Shown here: positions 27,879 to 37,429 of the stretch, piece by piece
Layout: each line of letters starts with the position of its first letter
How positions within the stretch are numbered: position 1 is the first letter of the stretch
NCBI GenBank assembly: GCA_036558645.1
Contig: DATBFG010000064.1
Location: 10,148 to 74,147 of the forward strand
Direction of reading: 5' to 3'
DNA: 64,000 nucleotides
Origin: DATBFG01 sp036558645
Lineage (GTDB): Bacteria > Acidobacteriota > Terriglobia > Terriglobales > Acidobacteriaceae
Position numbers and translations under genes: made by a program
Notes under the pieces: model-generated
Told to the model about the DNA's origin: nothing
Databases searched by the model: none
The model's input: the letters and a program-made list of their open reading frames with translations, nothing else

Positions 27879-29591
27879 ATGCTCATAAACAAGCACCTTC
27901 CGACAAGAATCTGCTTGCACGCCGACACAGCGCCTCACAAATACCGGCGCTCCTTCGCTATCACGGTAGGAACCATGTTCCTTGTGCTGCAACTCTGCAC
28001 CGCACTGGTCAGCGCTCAGACTTATACGCCTCTATACAACTATCCGGTCGGTGCGGGGTCCTACAGCGGCATTCTGCCCTATGGACAGATGTCGCAGGGT
28101 CGCGACGGAAAGTTCTACAGCACCGTACAGAATTCCGGAGTCACCGACCGAGGTACTGCATTCAGCATGACGACAACGGGGCAGTTCACGGGCCTGCATG
28201 ACTTTTGCCTGCTGGCAGGCTGCACCGACGGTTCCTATCCAGATGGAGGATTGGTTCTCGGCGCCGATGGGAACCTTTGGGGCACCACAACCAATGGAGG
28301 CACAAGTAATGAAGGTACGGTCTTCAAAATGACGCCTTCCGGCAATGCAACCGTGCTTTGGAGTTTTAACGCCCGCAACAGTGAGCAAGGTTATCCATAT
28401 CACCCGGTGTTGTTGGCTCAGGATGGCAACTACTGGGGAACGGATCCGGGCGTCTATTCGGGAACTTATGGCGTCCTCTACAAGATCACGCCTGCGGGCG
28501 CTCTCACCGCTTTTCCCTTTAACTACACCAACGGAAAGAACCCTAACCTTCCAACGCAAGGAACAGATGGAAACTTTTACGGCGTCGCACGAGGCGGCGG
28601 AGCCCACGGCTTCGGCACGGTTTACAAAGCGACGCCTTCCGGCGTCATTACTGTGCTGCATGACTTTGCCGCGGGCGTCCTCGATGGGAATCTGCCAGTC
28701 GGCACTCTCGTGCAAGGGAATGACGGGAATTTTTACGGCATGACATATGCCGGCGGTGCAAGCAACCTGGGTACGATCTTCAAGATCTCAAAGACCGGCA
28801 ATTTCTCGCTGATCCATAGCTTCACGGGCTGGGGTTTTGGAGACGGAGCACTTCCCTACACCGGTCTGGTATTGGGGACAGACGGAAACTTCTATGGGTC
28901 GACCGCGAACGGCGGCACCAAGAACGCCGGCGCCCTCCTTAAACTCACGCCCTCGGGTACGGTGACCACCCTGTACAGCTTCTGTGCGGTCACATGCAGT
29001 GACGGTTATTATCCGGAAGTTCCGCTGGTACAACACACGAATGGAAAGTTCTACAGCAACAGCACCGGCAACTCTCTTGGCGGCGCGGAATTCTTCAGCC
29101 TCGACGTAGGACTCAAACCGTTCGCAGGACTTGTTACCTGGACAGGCAAGGTTGGAAAGACGATCGGCATCCTTGGACAGGGTCTTACGGGAACGACTAA
29201 GGTTAGTTTCAACGGAACCAACGCTAGCTTTACCGTGTCCTCCGACACCTTTCTCACGGCCACAGTGCCCTCTGGTGCGACCACCGGGTTCGTGAACGTT
29301 ACGACTCCGGGCGGCGTGCTGAAGAGCAATCGCAAGTTCCTGGTTATGCCGGGAATCTTGAACTTCAACCCAACCAGTGGACAGGTCGGAGCGTCCGTCA
29401 CAATCACTGGCACCAGTTTTACGGGCGCCACCGGAGTTGCATTTGGTGGAATCGGCGCAACCTCCTTCTCGGTCGATTCCGATACTCAGATTACGGCCAC
29501 TGTTCCCACGGGAGCTAAAACGGGAAAGATCTCTGTCAAGACCCCTGGCGGCACGGCCACAAGTTCGGGCACTTTCACCGTACTACCCTGA
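27879..29591 (+). CDS. Secreted GloVer-repeat protein with two IPT/TIG domains
   Basis: 570 aa from ATG 27879 with AGGAG eight bases upstream; the frame from 27792 is unsupported. A signal peptide ends near ALVSAQ (about 48). Residues about 55-395 hold seven or more repeats of about 50 residues, of the form GTVFKMTPSGNATVLWSF plus DGNLWGTTTNGG, the GloVer tandem repeat. Two IPT/TIG Ig-like domains follow (about 410-490 and 492-570; VSFNGTNASFTVSSDTFLTA). Such proteins are surface-exposed or secreted, with no known activity. The repeats probably form a beta-propeller or solenoid for binding. It lies 158 bp after a strong terminator. Confidence 0.85.
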   Translation: MLINKHLPTRICLHADTAPHKYRRSFAITVGTMFLVLQLCTALVSAQTYTPLYNYPVGAGSYSGILPYGQMSQGRDGKFYSTVQNSGVTDRGTAFSMTTTGQFTGLHDFCLLAGCTDGSYPDGGLVLGADGNLWGTTTNGGTSNEGTVFKMTPSGNATVLWSFNARNSEQGYPYHPVLLAQDGNYWGTDPGVYSGTYGVLYKITPAGALTAFPFNYTNGKNPNLPTQGTDGNFYGVARGGGAHGFGTVYKATPSGVITVLHDFAAGVLDGNLPVGTLVQGNDGNFYGMTYAGGASNLGTIFKISKTGNFSLIHSFTGWGFGDGALPYTGLVLGTDGNFYGSTANGGTKNAGALLKLTPSGTVTTLYSFCAVTCSDGYYPEVPLVQHTNGKFYSNSTGNSLGGAEFFSLDVGLKPFAGLVTWTGKVGKTIGILGQGLTGTTKVSFNGTNASFTVSSDTFLTATVPSGATTGFVNVTTPGGVLKSNRKFLVMPGILNFNPTSGQVGASVTITGTSFTGATGVAFGGIGATSFSVDSDTQITATVPTGAKTGKISVKTPGGTATSSGTFTVLP

Positions 29592-29678
29592 GAGTTGGCT
29601 GCCCGTTGGGGGAAACGAACAGCTGAGGGATGGCATCTTCAAGCGTACGTGAGGATGCCATCCTGCCCGAATACAAAT

Positions 29679-31841
29679 TCAAAAAGTTCCCCGCAGCACT
29701 GTCACAGACGCTTTCGGAAGTCTGAACTCCGTCTGCGGCCCTCCCGAAATAGTGCGAGCCACCGGCGGCCCGTCAGGATCGGCATGACTATTCGGCCCAT
29801 CGTTGATCCAAACATATTGCTCACTGCCGAAGGTCACCTGCGTGACGGGTCCCGCGAATGAGCTGGGCCTCTTTTTGCCTGCATCCTCAAACGCCACTCG
29901 TATCGTGTGCGGGCTATTCTCGTCGCGATTCACCAGCATCACTGACCAATTTCCATCCGGACGATGCACTGCATAGGAGGTCACCAGCTGATTGCCTTCC
30001 GCATCCTTGATATCGAGCGCTGACGGGAACATATGGTGCATGCCGGCCCGGTGCTGCACCCATTCCAGGTTGATCATGTGTGCAGCGAAATAAGGGGAGG
30101 TGTATCCGTTGATGTCATAGCGCTCGTTCGAGACAAAGTTCGACCACGATGCCCAGCCTAGGCAGGTATCGTGCACACCTTGGGGCTGGATCGGAGAATG
30201 ATAAAAAGCCCCGCCCCCACCTTCAAAGAATGATCCCACATTATCCGCAAGCCAGAGAGCCGCAAAGATTGTTGTCATCGGGCCTGTCAGGCCAGCGGCC
30301 AAATGATTCTCCGTAACCATCAGCGGAACGTCCTTGGGGACGCCGTCATCCCGCCAGACTTGCAGAATGTGCTTCATCAGCTGAGGCTCTTTGTACAAGC
30401 TCTTCCAGGTGATGTCGCACGGTTCGAATGGATAGTGCTCGAAGGAAACAAAAGAAAGATCCGAAAGCCGGTTATGTGATTTCAGGTAGTCGATGAAACG
30501 CTCCATCCATGAAGTACGGCCCCGCGCATCCGGCCACAGCGTGATGTCTTCATTCACACCTTCAAAAATTGGGCCGCCGAGCTTGAGCTTCGGATCTACC
30601 TTGTGCAGGGCCGTAGCCCATTGCAGATAGAGCGCGGCGTAGTCTTCGGGCATGGCATGCTTGCCGTCGGGCTCTTCCCCCATCTCGATGTAGCCGATGG
30701 GATAGCCACGTTTTTCAATGTAGGCAATCTGTGCGGCCGCATCTTCCGGAGTTCCGTAAAGCATCGTCACCGGAATCATTGCGGGAAGGTTGTTGGTGAT
30801 GCCGCTGCGGAAGAAGATGTCGAATCCCGAGTGCTGATAATCTCCGCCCCAACGGACATCGTCCGCAGAATGCCACGGGTCGATGGAAGATACGCAGTAC
30901 GTGATCAAGGGATCAGCGGGATCGCTGGATGCCTCTGTGAAATTTCCAGTTGTGTCAACTAAGCCTGCAGCGATATCGCGAATCGCGTACCCGACGCAGT
31001 TGCGGACATCGCTCGCCCCATGTTCATCACAGGTATTCGACGACTCTGTCATCAGGATGCGAATGTATCGCGTCGACACCGCCGTGTCGGCGAGCTTCAG
31101 GGTCGCCGTGCCGCCCTTTGAGTTCTGGATTTTGCCCGAAGAAAACAACTTCCACTCGCCCTTGGGTCCGCCGTCAAAATCAAGGGCGTGTGTTCCCACC
31201 CAGTACTCGACCTGATACGTTGTCGCATACGGATTCTCCCAGCCAATCCGAATAGCGTTTACCGATTTCTCTTTTTGCAGGTCGACAACTACCCATTGCG
31301 GATGGAGTGCATCACTTTCGCCGGTGAATTTGCTTGTGAGATATGGGTTGCTCTTCCAGTTGCTCAGGTTCGGCCCCTGAACCGGACGATCGCCGCTTGT
31401 AGCGAAACCACGATGTGGAAGCGCATAGGCGAGGATGTACTTGATCGGATCTTTGAGGTCCGTGCTGCCGGTAAAGTAGCCGCTTCGGTGGGCTTCATCG
31501 CTCCAGGTGCCATTCTCTGTCCAGTGCCACGCACCCATGCGCAACTCGGTGTTGTTCCGATAAGTAATTGGTCCCCAGCCGGCTGAGAGAGCCTCCTGCA
31601 CGATGTGCGGCGTATAGACGCGATCGATATCGACGCGGGAGAGCACATCCATCGAACTGCCGAGCGCGCTATCGGGATCGAAGGAATTGATGACATGCGA
31701 CGGAGTGATATCGACATGCAGAGTTGCTGGCTCTGTTTGGGCCTGAGCGAGTAGTGCCACCGGCGTGATAACTTGCGCCACCAACATGAGTACTGAGCAC
31801 AAATGAAAACGCTTCCACGTAGTGGAAATTCGAGCAGGCAT
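29679..31841 (-). CDS. Secreted TIM-barrel glycoside hydrolase with discoidin-like domain
   Basis: 720 aa from ATG 31841 with CAGGAG eight bases upstream; the open frame extends 39 codons further without support. A signal peptide covers about 1-33. A discoidin/F5-8C-like carbohydrate-binding domain follows around 150-290 (HPQWVVVDLQKEKSVNAIRI, STRYIRILMTESSN). The clan GH-A barrel spans about 330-600, with the putative acid/base in IEMGEEPDG (about 388) and the nucleophile in LMVTENHLA (about 510). The Asn that normally precedes the acid/base is replaced by Glu. A C-terminal beta-sandwich ends the protein. The layout recalls GH39/GH51/GH30-like enzymes; family and substrate are uncertain. Confidence 0.7.
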   Translation of the reverse strand: MPARISTTWKRFHLCSVLMLVAQVITPVALLAQAQTEPATLHVDITPSHVINSFDPDSALGSSMDVLSRVDIDRVYTPHIVQEALSAGWGPITYRNNTELRMGAWHWTENGTWSDEAHRSGYFTGSTDLKDPIKYILAYALPHRGFATSGDRPVQGPNLSNWKSNPYLTSKFTGESDALHPQWVVVDLQKEKSVNAIRIGWENPYATTYQVEYWVGTHALDFDGGPKGEWKLFSSGKIQNSKGGTATLKLADTAVSTRYIRILMTESSNTCDEHGASDVRNCVGYAIRDIAAGLVDTTGNFTEASSDPADPLITYCVSSIDPWHSADDVRWGGDYQHSGFDIFFRSGITNNLPAMIPVTMLYGTPEDAAAQIAYIEKRGYPIGYIEMGEEPDGKHAMPEDYAALYLQWATALHKVDPKLKLGGPIFEGVNEDITLWPDARGRTSWMERFIDYLKSHNRLSDLSFVSFEHYPFEPCDITWKSLYKEPQLMKHILQVWRDDGVPKDVPLMVTENHLAAGLTGPMTTIFAALWLADNVGSFFEGGGGAFYHSPIQPQGVHDTCLGWASWSNFVSNERYDINGYTSPYFAAHMINLEWVQHRAGMHHMFPSALDIKDAEGNQLVTSYAVHRPDGNWSVMLVNRDENSPHTIRVAFEDAGKKRPSSFAGPVTQVTFGSEQYVWINDGPNSHADPDGPPVARTISGGPQTEFRLPKASVTVLRGTF

Positions 31842-32019
31842 AGCATGGCTCCTGAGGTTTGGCGGCAAATCATAGCACCTCGTCGCATGCAGGGATGTGA
31901 GTCGCGCGCAAGAAAGTACGGCGTTTTTCACTCTGCGAAAAGCAACGGAGATCAGCAACTCGCCTAACGTGTTCTAATACCCGCGTGAACTGACGTTTTC
32001 GGCCAGGAGGGTTGTTGCT

Positions 32020-32985
32020 ATGAAAGCGCGCTTCCTTGTCCTCATACCCCTTCACGTTTTCACATGCGCTCTCGTTTTGTTCGCCCAGACTGCCAAATCG
32101 CCAGACCGCGCCGTGGCCATCACCATCGATGACTTGCCCGCCGGGGCAGCAAACACGATGGATGCCGCCACCATTCTCGACATGACCACGCGACTCCTGA
32201 CTACTCTCCGCGATCAGAAGGTTCCTGCCGTCGGTTTTGTGAATGAAAAGAAGCTGTACAAGTTCGGAGAAGTCGACCAGCGGATTCAGGCGTTGCAGAT
32301 GTGGCTCGATTATGGCTTTGAATTGGGCAATCACACATACAGTCATCTGTCGTTGAATCAAGTTGGGTTGAAGGCCTGGGAGGACGACATCATTCAGGGC
32401 GAAAGCGTTACTCGCATGCTGCTCGAGCAACACAAAATGAAGCTCCGATACTTCCGGCATCCTTTCCTAGACACCGGGCGAGACCTTCAGACCCGACGGG
32501 AAGCGGAAGCCTTCCTGGTTGGCCGTGGTTATCGCATCGCCCCCATCACGCTTGACGCGTGGGACTGGATGTATGCCGGAGTATACGAAGACGCGCGAAA
32601 GCGGGGAGACACTGCCCTTCAGCAGCAATTGACCAAGAGCTATCTGGAATACAGCAACGACGTGTTCGCTTATAACGAGCAGCTTGTGAAACAGCTTATA
32701 GGTTACGAACCAAAACAGATTCTGTTGCTGCATGGCAATCAATTGGAGGCCGACCATATCGGCGAACTGCTGGACGTCATGCGAAAACGTGGCTATCGAT
32801 TTATCACTCTTGAAGAAGCCCTCAGTGACCAGGCATACAGCCTGCCCGATACCTACGTTGGAGAAGAGGGAACAGGCTGGATCGACCACTGGGCAATTTC
32901 TTTGGGCAAACCTCCCCAAGGCGCACCGGTCTTTCCGCAGTGGGTCATTGACCGATCCAAGGCCCTACATCTACCCCAACCATGA
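32020..32985 (+). CDS. Exported polysaccharide deacetylase (NodB homology domain)
   Basis: 321 aa from ATG 32020 with GGAGGG upstream. A signal peptide ends near VLFAQ (about 23). The carbohydrate esterase 4 motifs are present: TIDDLP with Asp37/Asp38, HTYSH with His105 and His109 as metal ligands, and RHPFLDTG with Arg146. LLLHGNQLEAD late in the protein carries the last conserved His. It removes N- or O-acetyl groups from peptidoglycan, chitin oligomers or other glycans. It is divergent from a glycan hydrolase and upstream of an ABC exporter, which fits surface-glycan work; the substrate is not determinable. Confidence 0.9.
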   Translation: MKARFLVLIPLHVFTCALVLFAQTAKSPDRAVAITIDDLPAGAANTMDAATILDMTTRLLTTLRDQKVPAVGFVNEKKLYKFGEVDQRIQALQMWLDYGFELGNHTYSHLSLNQVGLKAWEDDIIQGESVTRMLLEQHKMKLRYFRHPFLDTGRDLQTRREAEAFLVGRGYRIAPITLDAWDWMYAGVYEDARKRGDTALQQQLTKSYLEYSNDVFAYNEQLVKQLIGYEPKQILLLHGNQLEADHIGELLDVMRKRGYRFITLEEALSDQAYSLPDTYVGEEGTGWIDHWAISLGKPPQGAPVFPQWVIDRSKALHLPQP

Positions 32986-33092
32986 GTCACGAATGTTGTC
33001 TTTCCCATTTCGATTACCTTGGTTCGCTACATTCACAAGAATCCAGTTGCGAAAGGTAAGTACCCCTAATAGGGTCTGAGCCAAAGCAACTT

Positions 33093-34865
33093 TTGTTTGT
33101 GATTTACACAAGGAAAAGCTTCTTCGTTCTTCTTCGCGTAGTGGGGCTTTCTAGACAGTGCTGGATGCACCTCGCATGCATCGCGCTGTTGAGCATGCTC
33201 ACCCTACCGCTCACACTACTTTATCCTCTGCCTTTGAAGATCGTCGTCGATACAGTGTTGGGTTCGAAGCCGTTGCCGGCATTTCTTGTTCCTTTCATTC
33301 CCAGAGCTCATTTGCAGGCCGATACCCTTGCGGCAGCAGTCATGATTCTCTTAGGGATTGCAGCCATCGTAAATCTGCAGAGCTTGGCGAGTTGGTGGTT
33401 ACAAACCTACGTCGGAGAGCGTTTGGTATGGGACTTTCGCGCTCGATTGCTCCATCACGTTCAGCGACTACCCTTGGCGTTTCACGATCGATACGGCGCA
33501 ACCGATTCTGTCTACCGCATTCAGCATGACGCGCCTTCTATTCAGTACGTAATCGTTCAAGGCATCATTCCCCTGGCTACCGCGATTTTCACACTCATCG
33601 GCATGCTCTATGTGACGTTGCGGATTGACCGCTCCTTGGCCTTGCTTGCCCTCGGCATCACACCAGCATTATGGCTGCTTTCCTGGGCAGGAGGACGCCT
33701 GGTGAGGGTTCGTGCCGAACATGTGAAGGAACTCGATACGACAGCCATGTCCGTAATCCAGGAAGTCATGGGATCGATTCGCATCATCAAGGCTTTCGGC
33801 CAGGAGCGCAGGGAATACGAGCGGTTCGTTAGACACTCCGACAAGAGGGCCGCCGGGCAGATCCGATTGTCGCTCCTACAGGCCGGATTCAATACGTCCA
33901 TTGGATTAACCATAGCGGCTGGCACAGCAGGAGTCCTATACATCGGCGTACGGCACGTCCAGGCGGGCGTCTTGACCATCGGCTCTTTGTTAATGGTGAT
34001 GGCATATGTCGCTCAGATGTATCAGCCCTTGCAGTTGCTCACGGGAAAGATGACCGATCTTCAAGCATGGTTGGTGAGCCTGGAGCGCGCCCTGGTTCTC
34101 CTGGAACAGAGCCCTGAGATCGAAGAAAAAGACCATGCCCAACCATTAACGAACGCCTTGGGTGAGTTTGAATTTCAAGACGTCTCGTTCCAATATCCAG
34201 GAACCACGCAGGGATTGCACAACATCTCCTTCCGTATCCCGGCGGGAGCACGCGTGGGTATCGTTGGCACGACGGGGGCAGGCAAAACCACGTTGCTGAA
34301 CCTCATCATGCGGTTCTACGACCCAACGTATGGACGAGTATTACTCGATGGTATTGACATCCGTGAATTGCGGATCGCGGATCTCAGACGACAGTTCGCC
34401 GTGGTTCTGCAAGAGCCGGTGCTATTTGGAACCAGCATCGCAGAGAATATCGCCTATGGAAAACCGGACGCTACAAACGATGAGATTGTAGCTGCCGCGA
34501 AACTTGCCTGTGTGGACGAGTTCGCCAGCAACCTTCCTCATCAGTATGAAACGACCATCGGGGAGAGAGGCTCTCGTTTATCAGGCGGGGAACGTCAGCG
34601 GCTCTCACTGGCACGAGCTTTCCTTCGGAATAGTCCAATTTTGATTCTTGATGAGCCCACCAGTTCCGTAGACGTCCAAACCGAACGATCCATCATGGAT
34701 GCAACCGAGACTTTGATGCAGGGCAGAACAACATTCATGATCGCTCATCGATTAGAGACCCTGAAGAGCTGTGACACCATTCTCGTGCTGGAAGATGGAA
34801 GGTTGATCGAAGTCAGACAGCTTTCCAGTTCTGATACGGCCCGGACCGCGCGAGTTGGAATATGA
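33093..34865 (+). CDS. ABC-type exporter, fused membrane and ATPase domains
   Basis: 590 aa from TTG 33093; start uncertain, as no clear ribosome binding site is visible and GTG 33099 is possible. Six transmembrane helices fill about 15-310 (type IV/MsbA-like exporter fold). The ATPase domain follows, with Walker A GTTGAGKTT, Q-loop VLQEP, signature LSGGERQRLSLARA, Walker B ILILDEPTSSVD and H-loop IAHRLET. It would act as a homodimer in the inner membrane, exporting a lipid, peptide or glycoconjugate. The downstream sugar epimerase and glycosyltransferases suggest a glycosylated product. A drug or lipid exporter is the alternative. Confidence 0.9.
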   Translation: MFVIYTRKSFFVLLRVVGLSRQCWMHLACIALLSMLTLPLTLLYPLPLKIVVDTVLGSKPLPAFLVPFIPRAHLQADTLAAAVMILLGIAAIVNLQSLASWWLQTYVGERLVWDFRARLLHHVQRLPLAFHDRYGATDSVYRIQHDAPSIQYVIVQGIIPLATAIFTLIGMLYVTLRIDRSLALLALGITPALWLLSWAGGRLVRVRAEHVKELDTTAMSVIQEVMGSIRIIKAFGQERREYERFVRHSDKRAAGQIRLSLLQAGFNTSIGLTIAAGTAGVLYIGVRHVQAGVLTIGSLLMVMAYVAQMYQPLQLLTGKMTDLQAWLVSLERALVLLEQSPEIEEKDHAQPLTNALGEFEFQDVSFQYPGTTQGLHNISFRIPAGARVGIVGTTGAGKTTLLNLIMRFYDPTYGRVLLDGIDIRELRIADLRRQFAVVLQEPVLFGTSIAENIAYGKPDATNDEIVAAAKLACVDEFASNLPHQYETTIGERGSRLSGGERQRLSLARAFLRNSPILILDEPTSSVDVQTERSIMDATETLMQGRTTFMIAHRLETLKSCDTILVLEDGRLIEVRQLSSSDTARTARVGI

Positions 34866-35044
34866 GCTAAACAATTGCAGTCTTGTTAGAACTTTTCAGT
34901 ACATAAAACCTCCGAGCGCATTGCCCTTTCCGCTTGATTGACGACCCGCCACTACCAAGAAATTCTTCTCTTCGACAGTGAATTTCACCGCACTTTCCTA
35001 TTGTCACCAACCGGAATTGAACATCTTTTTCAACGGTGACCCCA

Positions 35045-35064
35045 CCCTGAGGCATCGCTCAGGG
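35045..35064 (+). other. Hairpin in the leader region of the epimerase gene
   Basis: CCCTGAG-gcatcg-CTCAGGG is a 7-bp perfect stem with a 6-nt loop, 87 bp before the epimerase start. No T-run follows on either strand. It may be an mRNA stability or attenuation element, or the end of the ABC transporter transcript. The rest of 34866-35150 shows nothing else. Confidence 0.4.
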
Positions 35065-35150
35065 AACATACCTCATCGAAGCGCTGTGTGTTTCCTTTGT
35101 CTGCATGGATTTAGCCCCGTTTCTCTGACGGATCGGGTGGGACTTAAGCA

Positions 35151-36263
35151 ATGAACATTCTGGTAACTGGAGGGGCAGGGTTTGTTGGATCTCACACGGT
35201 AGACGCCCTAATTGAGCGTGGTCATCACGTGCGGATTTTCGACAACCTGAGCCCGCAGGTCCACCCCAGCGGAAGGCCTGAATATCTTTCCACGGACGCG
35301 GAGTTCGTGCAGGGCGATGTACGCAATCTGACGGCCCTCACGCGTGCCGTGCGTGGAATGGACGTCATTTACCACTTCGCGGCCGCGGTCGGGGTCGGAC
35401 AGTCGATGTACGAGATTGCTGACTACACGGCGGTCAACGTGCAGGGTACGGCGAACCTGCTGCAAGCGATTCTCAATACACGAAGCCACGTAAGAAAGAT
35501 ACTGGTTGCCTCTTCCATGTCGATTTATGGAGAAGGTCGATACAAATGCGAACGTTGCGGTAACGTCGCGCCCGCCCCTCGACCTCTGTTCCAGTTGAAG
35601 CAACAGCAATGGGAGATTGCGTGTCCCAACTGCAAGCAGGCGGTCATTCCGGTCCCGACAGACGAAGCTAAGCCGCAACACTGCACATCGGTCTACGCAT
35701 TGTCCAAGAAAATGCAGGAAGACATGGTTCTCCTATTCGGAAAGACCTATGCGATCCCCGCGGTCGCATTCCGCTACTTCAACATCTACGGACCTCGGCA
35801 GTCTCTTTCCAATCCTTACACGGGCGTGGCAGCAATTTTCGCTTCGCGTCTCATGAACGGTAACCCTCCACTTATTTTTGAGGATGGATTGCAGAAACGC
35901 GATTTTGTCAGCGTTCACGATATCGTCCAGGCCAATTTGCTTGCGCTCGAGAGTGCTCAGGCTGACGGGCTTGCATTGAACACCGGATCGGGCACACAAA
36001 TCACCATTCGAGAACTAGCTGCGGTCATATCCTCCATGCTGGGTGTCAACACACCTTCAGCCGTCACCGGCAAGTATCGAGCGGGCGATATCCGGCACTG
36101 CTTTGCTGACGTCTCGTTGATTTCACAAAAACTGGAGTACAGGGCACGGGCAGGTTTCCGTTGGGGAATTGCCGAGTTAGTAGAGTGGCTGCGTTCGCAG
36201 GAGGCTCGTGACCAGGCCGAAGAGGCGTTTGAACATTTGTCCACGCGCGGCCTGGTGGCGTGA
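35151..36263 (+). CDS. NAD-dependent sugar epimerase with zinc-ribbon insert, dTDP-L-rhamnose 4-epimerase-like
   Basis: 370 aa, extended short-chain dehydrogenase. TGGAGFVGSH (6-15) binds NAD; the catalytic residues are Ser122 region (SSMSIYGEGRY) and Tyr182/Lys186 (YALSK). Between strand and catalytic Tyr is an insert with Cys133-x2-Cys136 and Cys158-x2-Cys161, a likely zinc ribbon. The insert, the VGVGQSMYEIADYT segment and NPYTGVAAIFASRL match what I recall of dTDP-L-rhamnose 4-epimerases (WbiB-like), which make dTDP-6-deoxy-L-talose. A GalE-like role cannot be excluded. It overlaps the frame of the next gene and heads a run with two CgeB glycosyltransferases. Confidence 0.82.
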   Translation: MNILVTGGAGFVGSHTVDALIERGHHVRIFDNLSPQVHPSGRPEYLSTDAEFVQGDVRNLTALTRAVRGMDVIYHFAAAVGVGQSMYEIADYTAVNVQGTANLLQAILNTRSHVRKILVASSMSIYGEGRYKCERCGNVAPAPRPLFQLKQQQWEIACPNCKQAVIPVPTDEAKPQHCTSVYALSKKMQEDMVLLFGKTYAIPAVAFRYFNIYGPRQSLSNPYTGVAAIFASRLMNGNPPLIFEDGLQKRDFVSVHDIVQANLLALESAQADGLALNTGSGTQITIRELAAVISSMLGVNTPSAVTGKYRAGDIRHCFADVSLISQKLEYRARAGFRWGIAELVEWLRSQEARDQAEEAFEHLSTRGLVA

Positions 36264-36304
36264 CGACAGCCGCACAACCGACGAGCAATAGGGAGTCGAA
36301 AAGG

Positions 36305-37429
36305 ATGAAACTGTTCGTCTTCGGTTCCAGCCTGACCTCCACGTATTGGAACGGGGCCGCGACCTACTACCGCGGGATCTACAAGAACCTTCATTGCTTG
36401 GGATACGAAATAATCTTTGCTGAGCCGGATGCGTATGGTCGCCAAGCCAGGCGCGATGCCGATGCAATCGACTATGCGGACGTTCGCGTCTACCAAAGTC
36501 CGAATGGAATCGAGCACCTGCTTCAAGAGGCTGTCGGTTGTGCCTTAGTTATTAAACACAGCGGCGTGGGCGTAGACGATGAATACCTCGAACGGGCAGT
36601 TCTCGATTGCAGGTCCACGCAAACAATGGTTGCTTTTTGGGATGTGGATGCACCCGCAACGCTGGCCAGAGTCGAATCAAACCCTAAAGATCCATTCCGC
36701 AAGTTGATTCCCGAATACGACTGCGTTTTCACCTACGGGGGCGGTCCGCCGGTGTGCGAACACTATCGTAGGCTTGGAGCGGCATCTTGCCATCCTATCT
36801 ACAACGGTCTTGATCCCGATACACACCACCCAGTTTCTGCGAACCCAGAACTGAAATGCGACCTCGCTTTTGTGGGCCACCGATTACCAGACCGCGAACG
36901 ACGTGTCGATGAATTCTTCTTTCGCGCCGCTCAGCTGGCACCAGAGCTGTCCTTCATTCTCGGAGGTGAAGGCTGGGGTGGAAAGAAATTGCCTTCCAAT
37001 GCTTGCTGGATCGGACACGTTGCCAGCACGGCCCATAATCAAGTCAATTGCTCTGCCCGCATGGTGCTGAATATCAACCGCGAATCCATGGCTGACGTGG
37101 GCTTCTCTCCGCCCACTCGGGTATTTGAGGCTGCCGGGGCCGGCGCTTGCGTCATCACGGATGCATGGGCGGGTATCGAGCAATTCTTCGTCCCCGAACG
37201 GGAAATCCTGCCGGCAAACTCTGCCGAGGAGGTAGTGCATCGGCTGCGCACCAAAGGCCGAGATGCATCGTCGAACATCGGGTCGGCGATGCGGCGGCGC
37301 GCGCTGCGAGATCACACCTACCAACTTCGCGCCCAGCAGGTCCACAGAATTCTACAAAACGGCAAAATGGCAGAAAGTTCGGCGAGCGCTCACGCATATC
37401 CCGGCCTAGAAGGAGCTTTGCAGCAGTGA
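36305..37429 (+). CDS. CgeB-family glycosyltransferase, first paralogue
   Basis: 374 aa from ATG 36305 (MKLFVFGSSLTSTYWNG), chosen because the second paralogue begins the same way; the frame opens at 36260, overlapping the epimerase stop. The N-terminal half has the Rossmann-like pattern of GT-B enzymes and includes the VFTYGGGPPVCEHYRRLGA segment. The C-terminal half has INRESMADVGFSPPTRVFEA followed by AGACVITDAW, the nucleotide-sugar-binding end typical of the CgeB/Glyco_trans_1_2 group. It probably adds a sugar made by the upstream epimerase. Cytoplasmic, maybe membrane-associated. Acceptor unknown. The stop overlaps the next start (GTGA). Confidence 0.82.
   Translation: MKLFVFGSSLTSTYWNGAATYYRGIYKNLHCLGYEIIFAEPDAYGRQARRDADAIDYADVRVYQSPNGIEHLLQEAVGCALVIKHSGVGVDDEYLERAVLDCRSTQTMVAFWDVDAPATLARVESNPKDPFRKLIPEYDCVFTYGGGPPVCEHYRRLGAASCHPIYNGLDPDTHHPVSANPELKCDLAFVGHRLPDRERRVDEFFFRAAQLAPELSFILGGEGWGGKKLPSNACWIGHVASTAHNQVNCSARMVLNINRESMADVGFSPPTRVFEAAGAGACVITDAWAGIEQFFVPEREILPANSAEEVVHRLRTKGRDASSNIGSAMRRRALRDHTYQLRAQQVHRILQNGKMAESSASAHAYPGLEGALQQ

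Noticed and set aside
37147..37425. Long open frame extending the second CgeB gene upstream into the first one.
   Set aside because: It overlaps a real gene in another frame; the homologous start MKLVIFG with ribosome binding site is at 37426.
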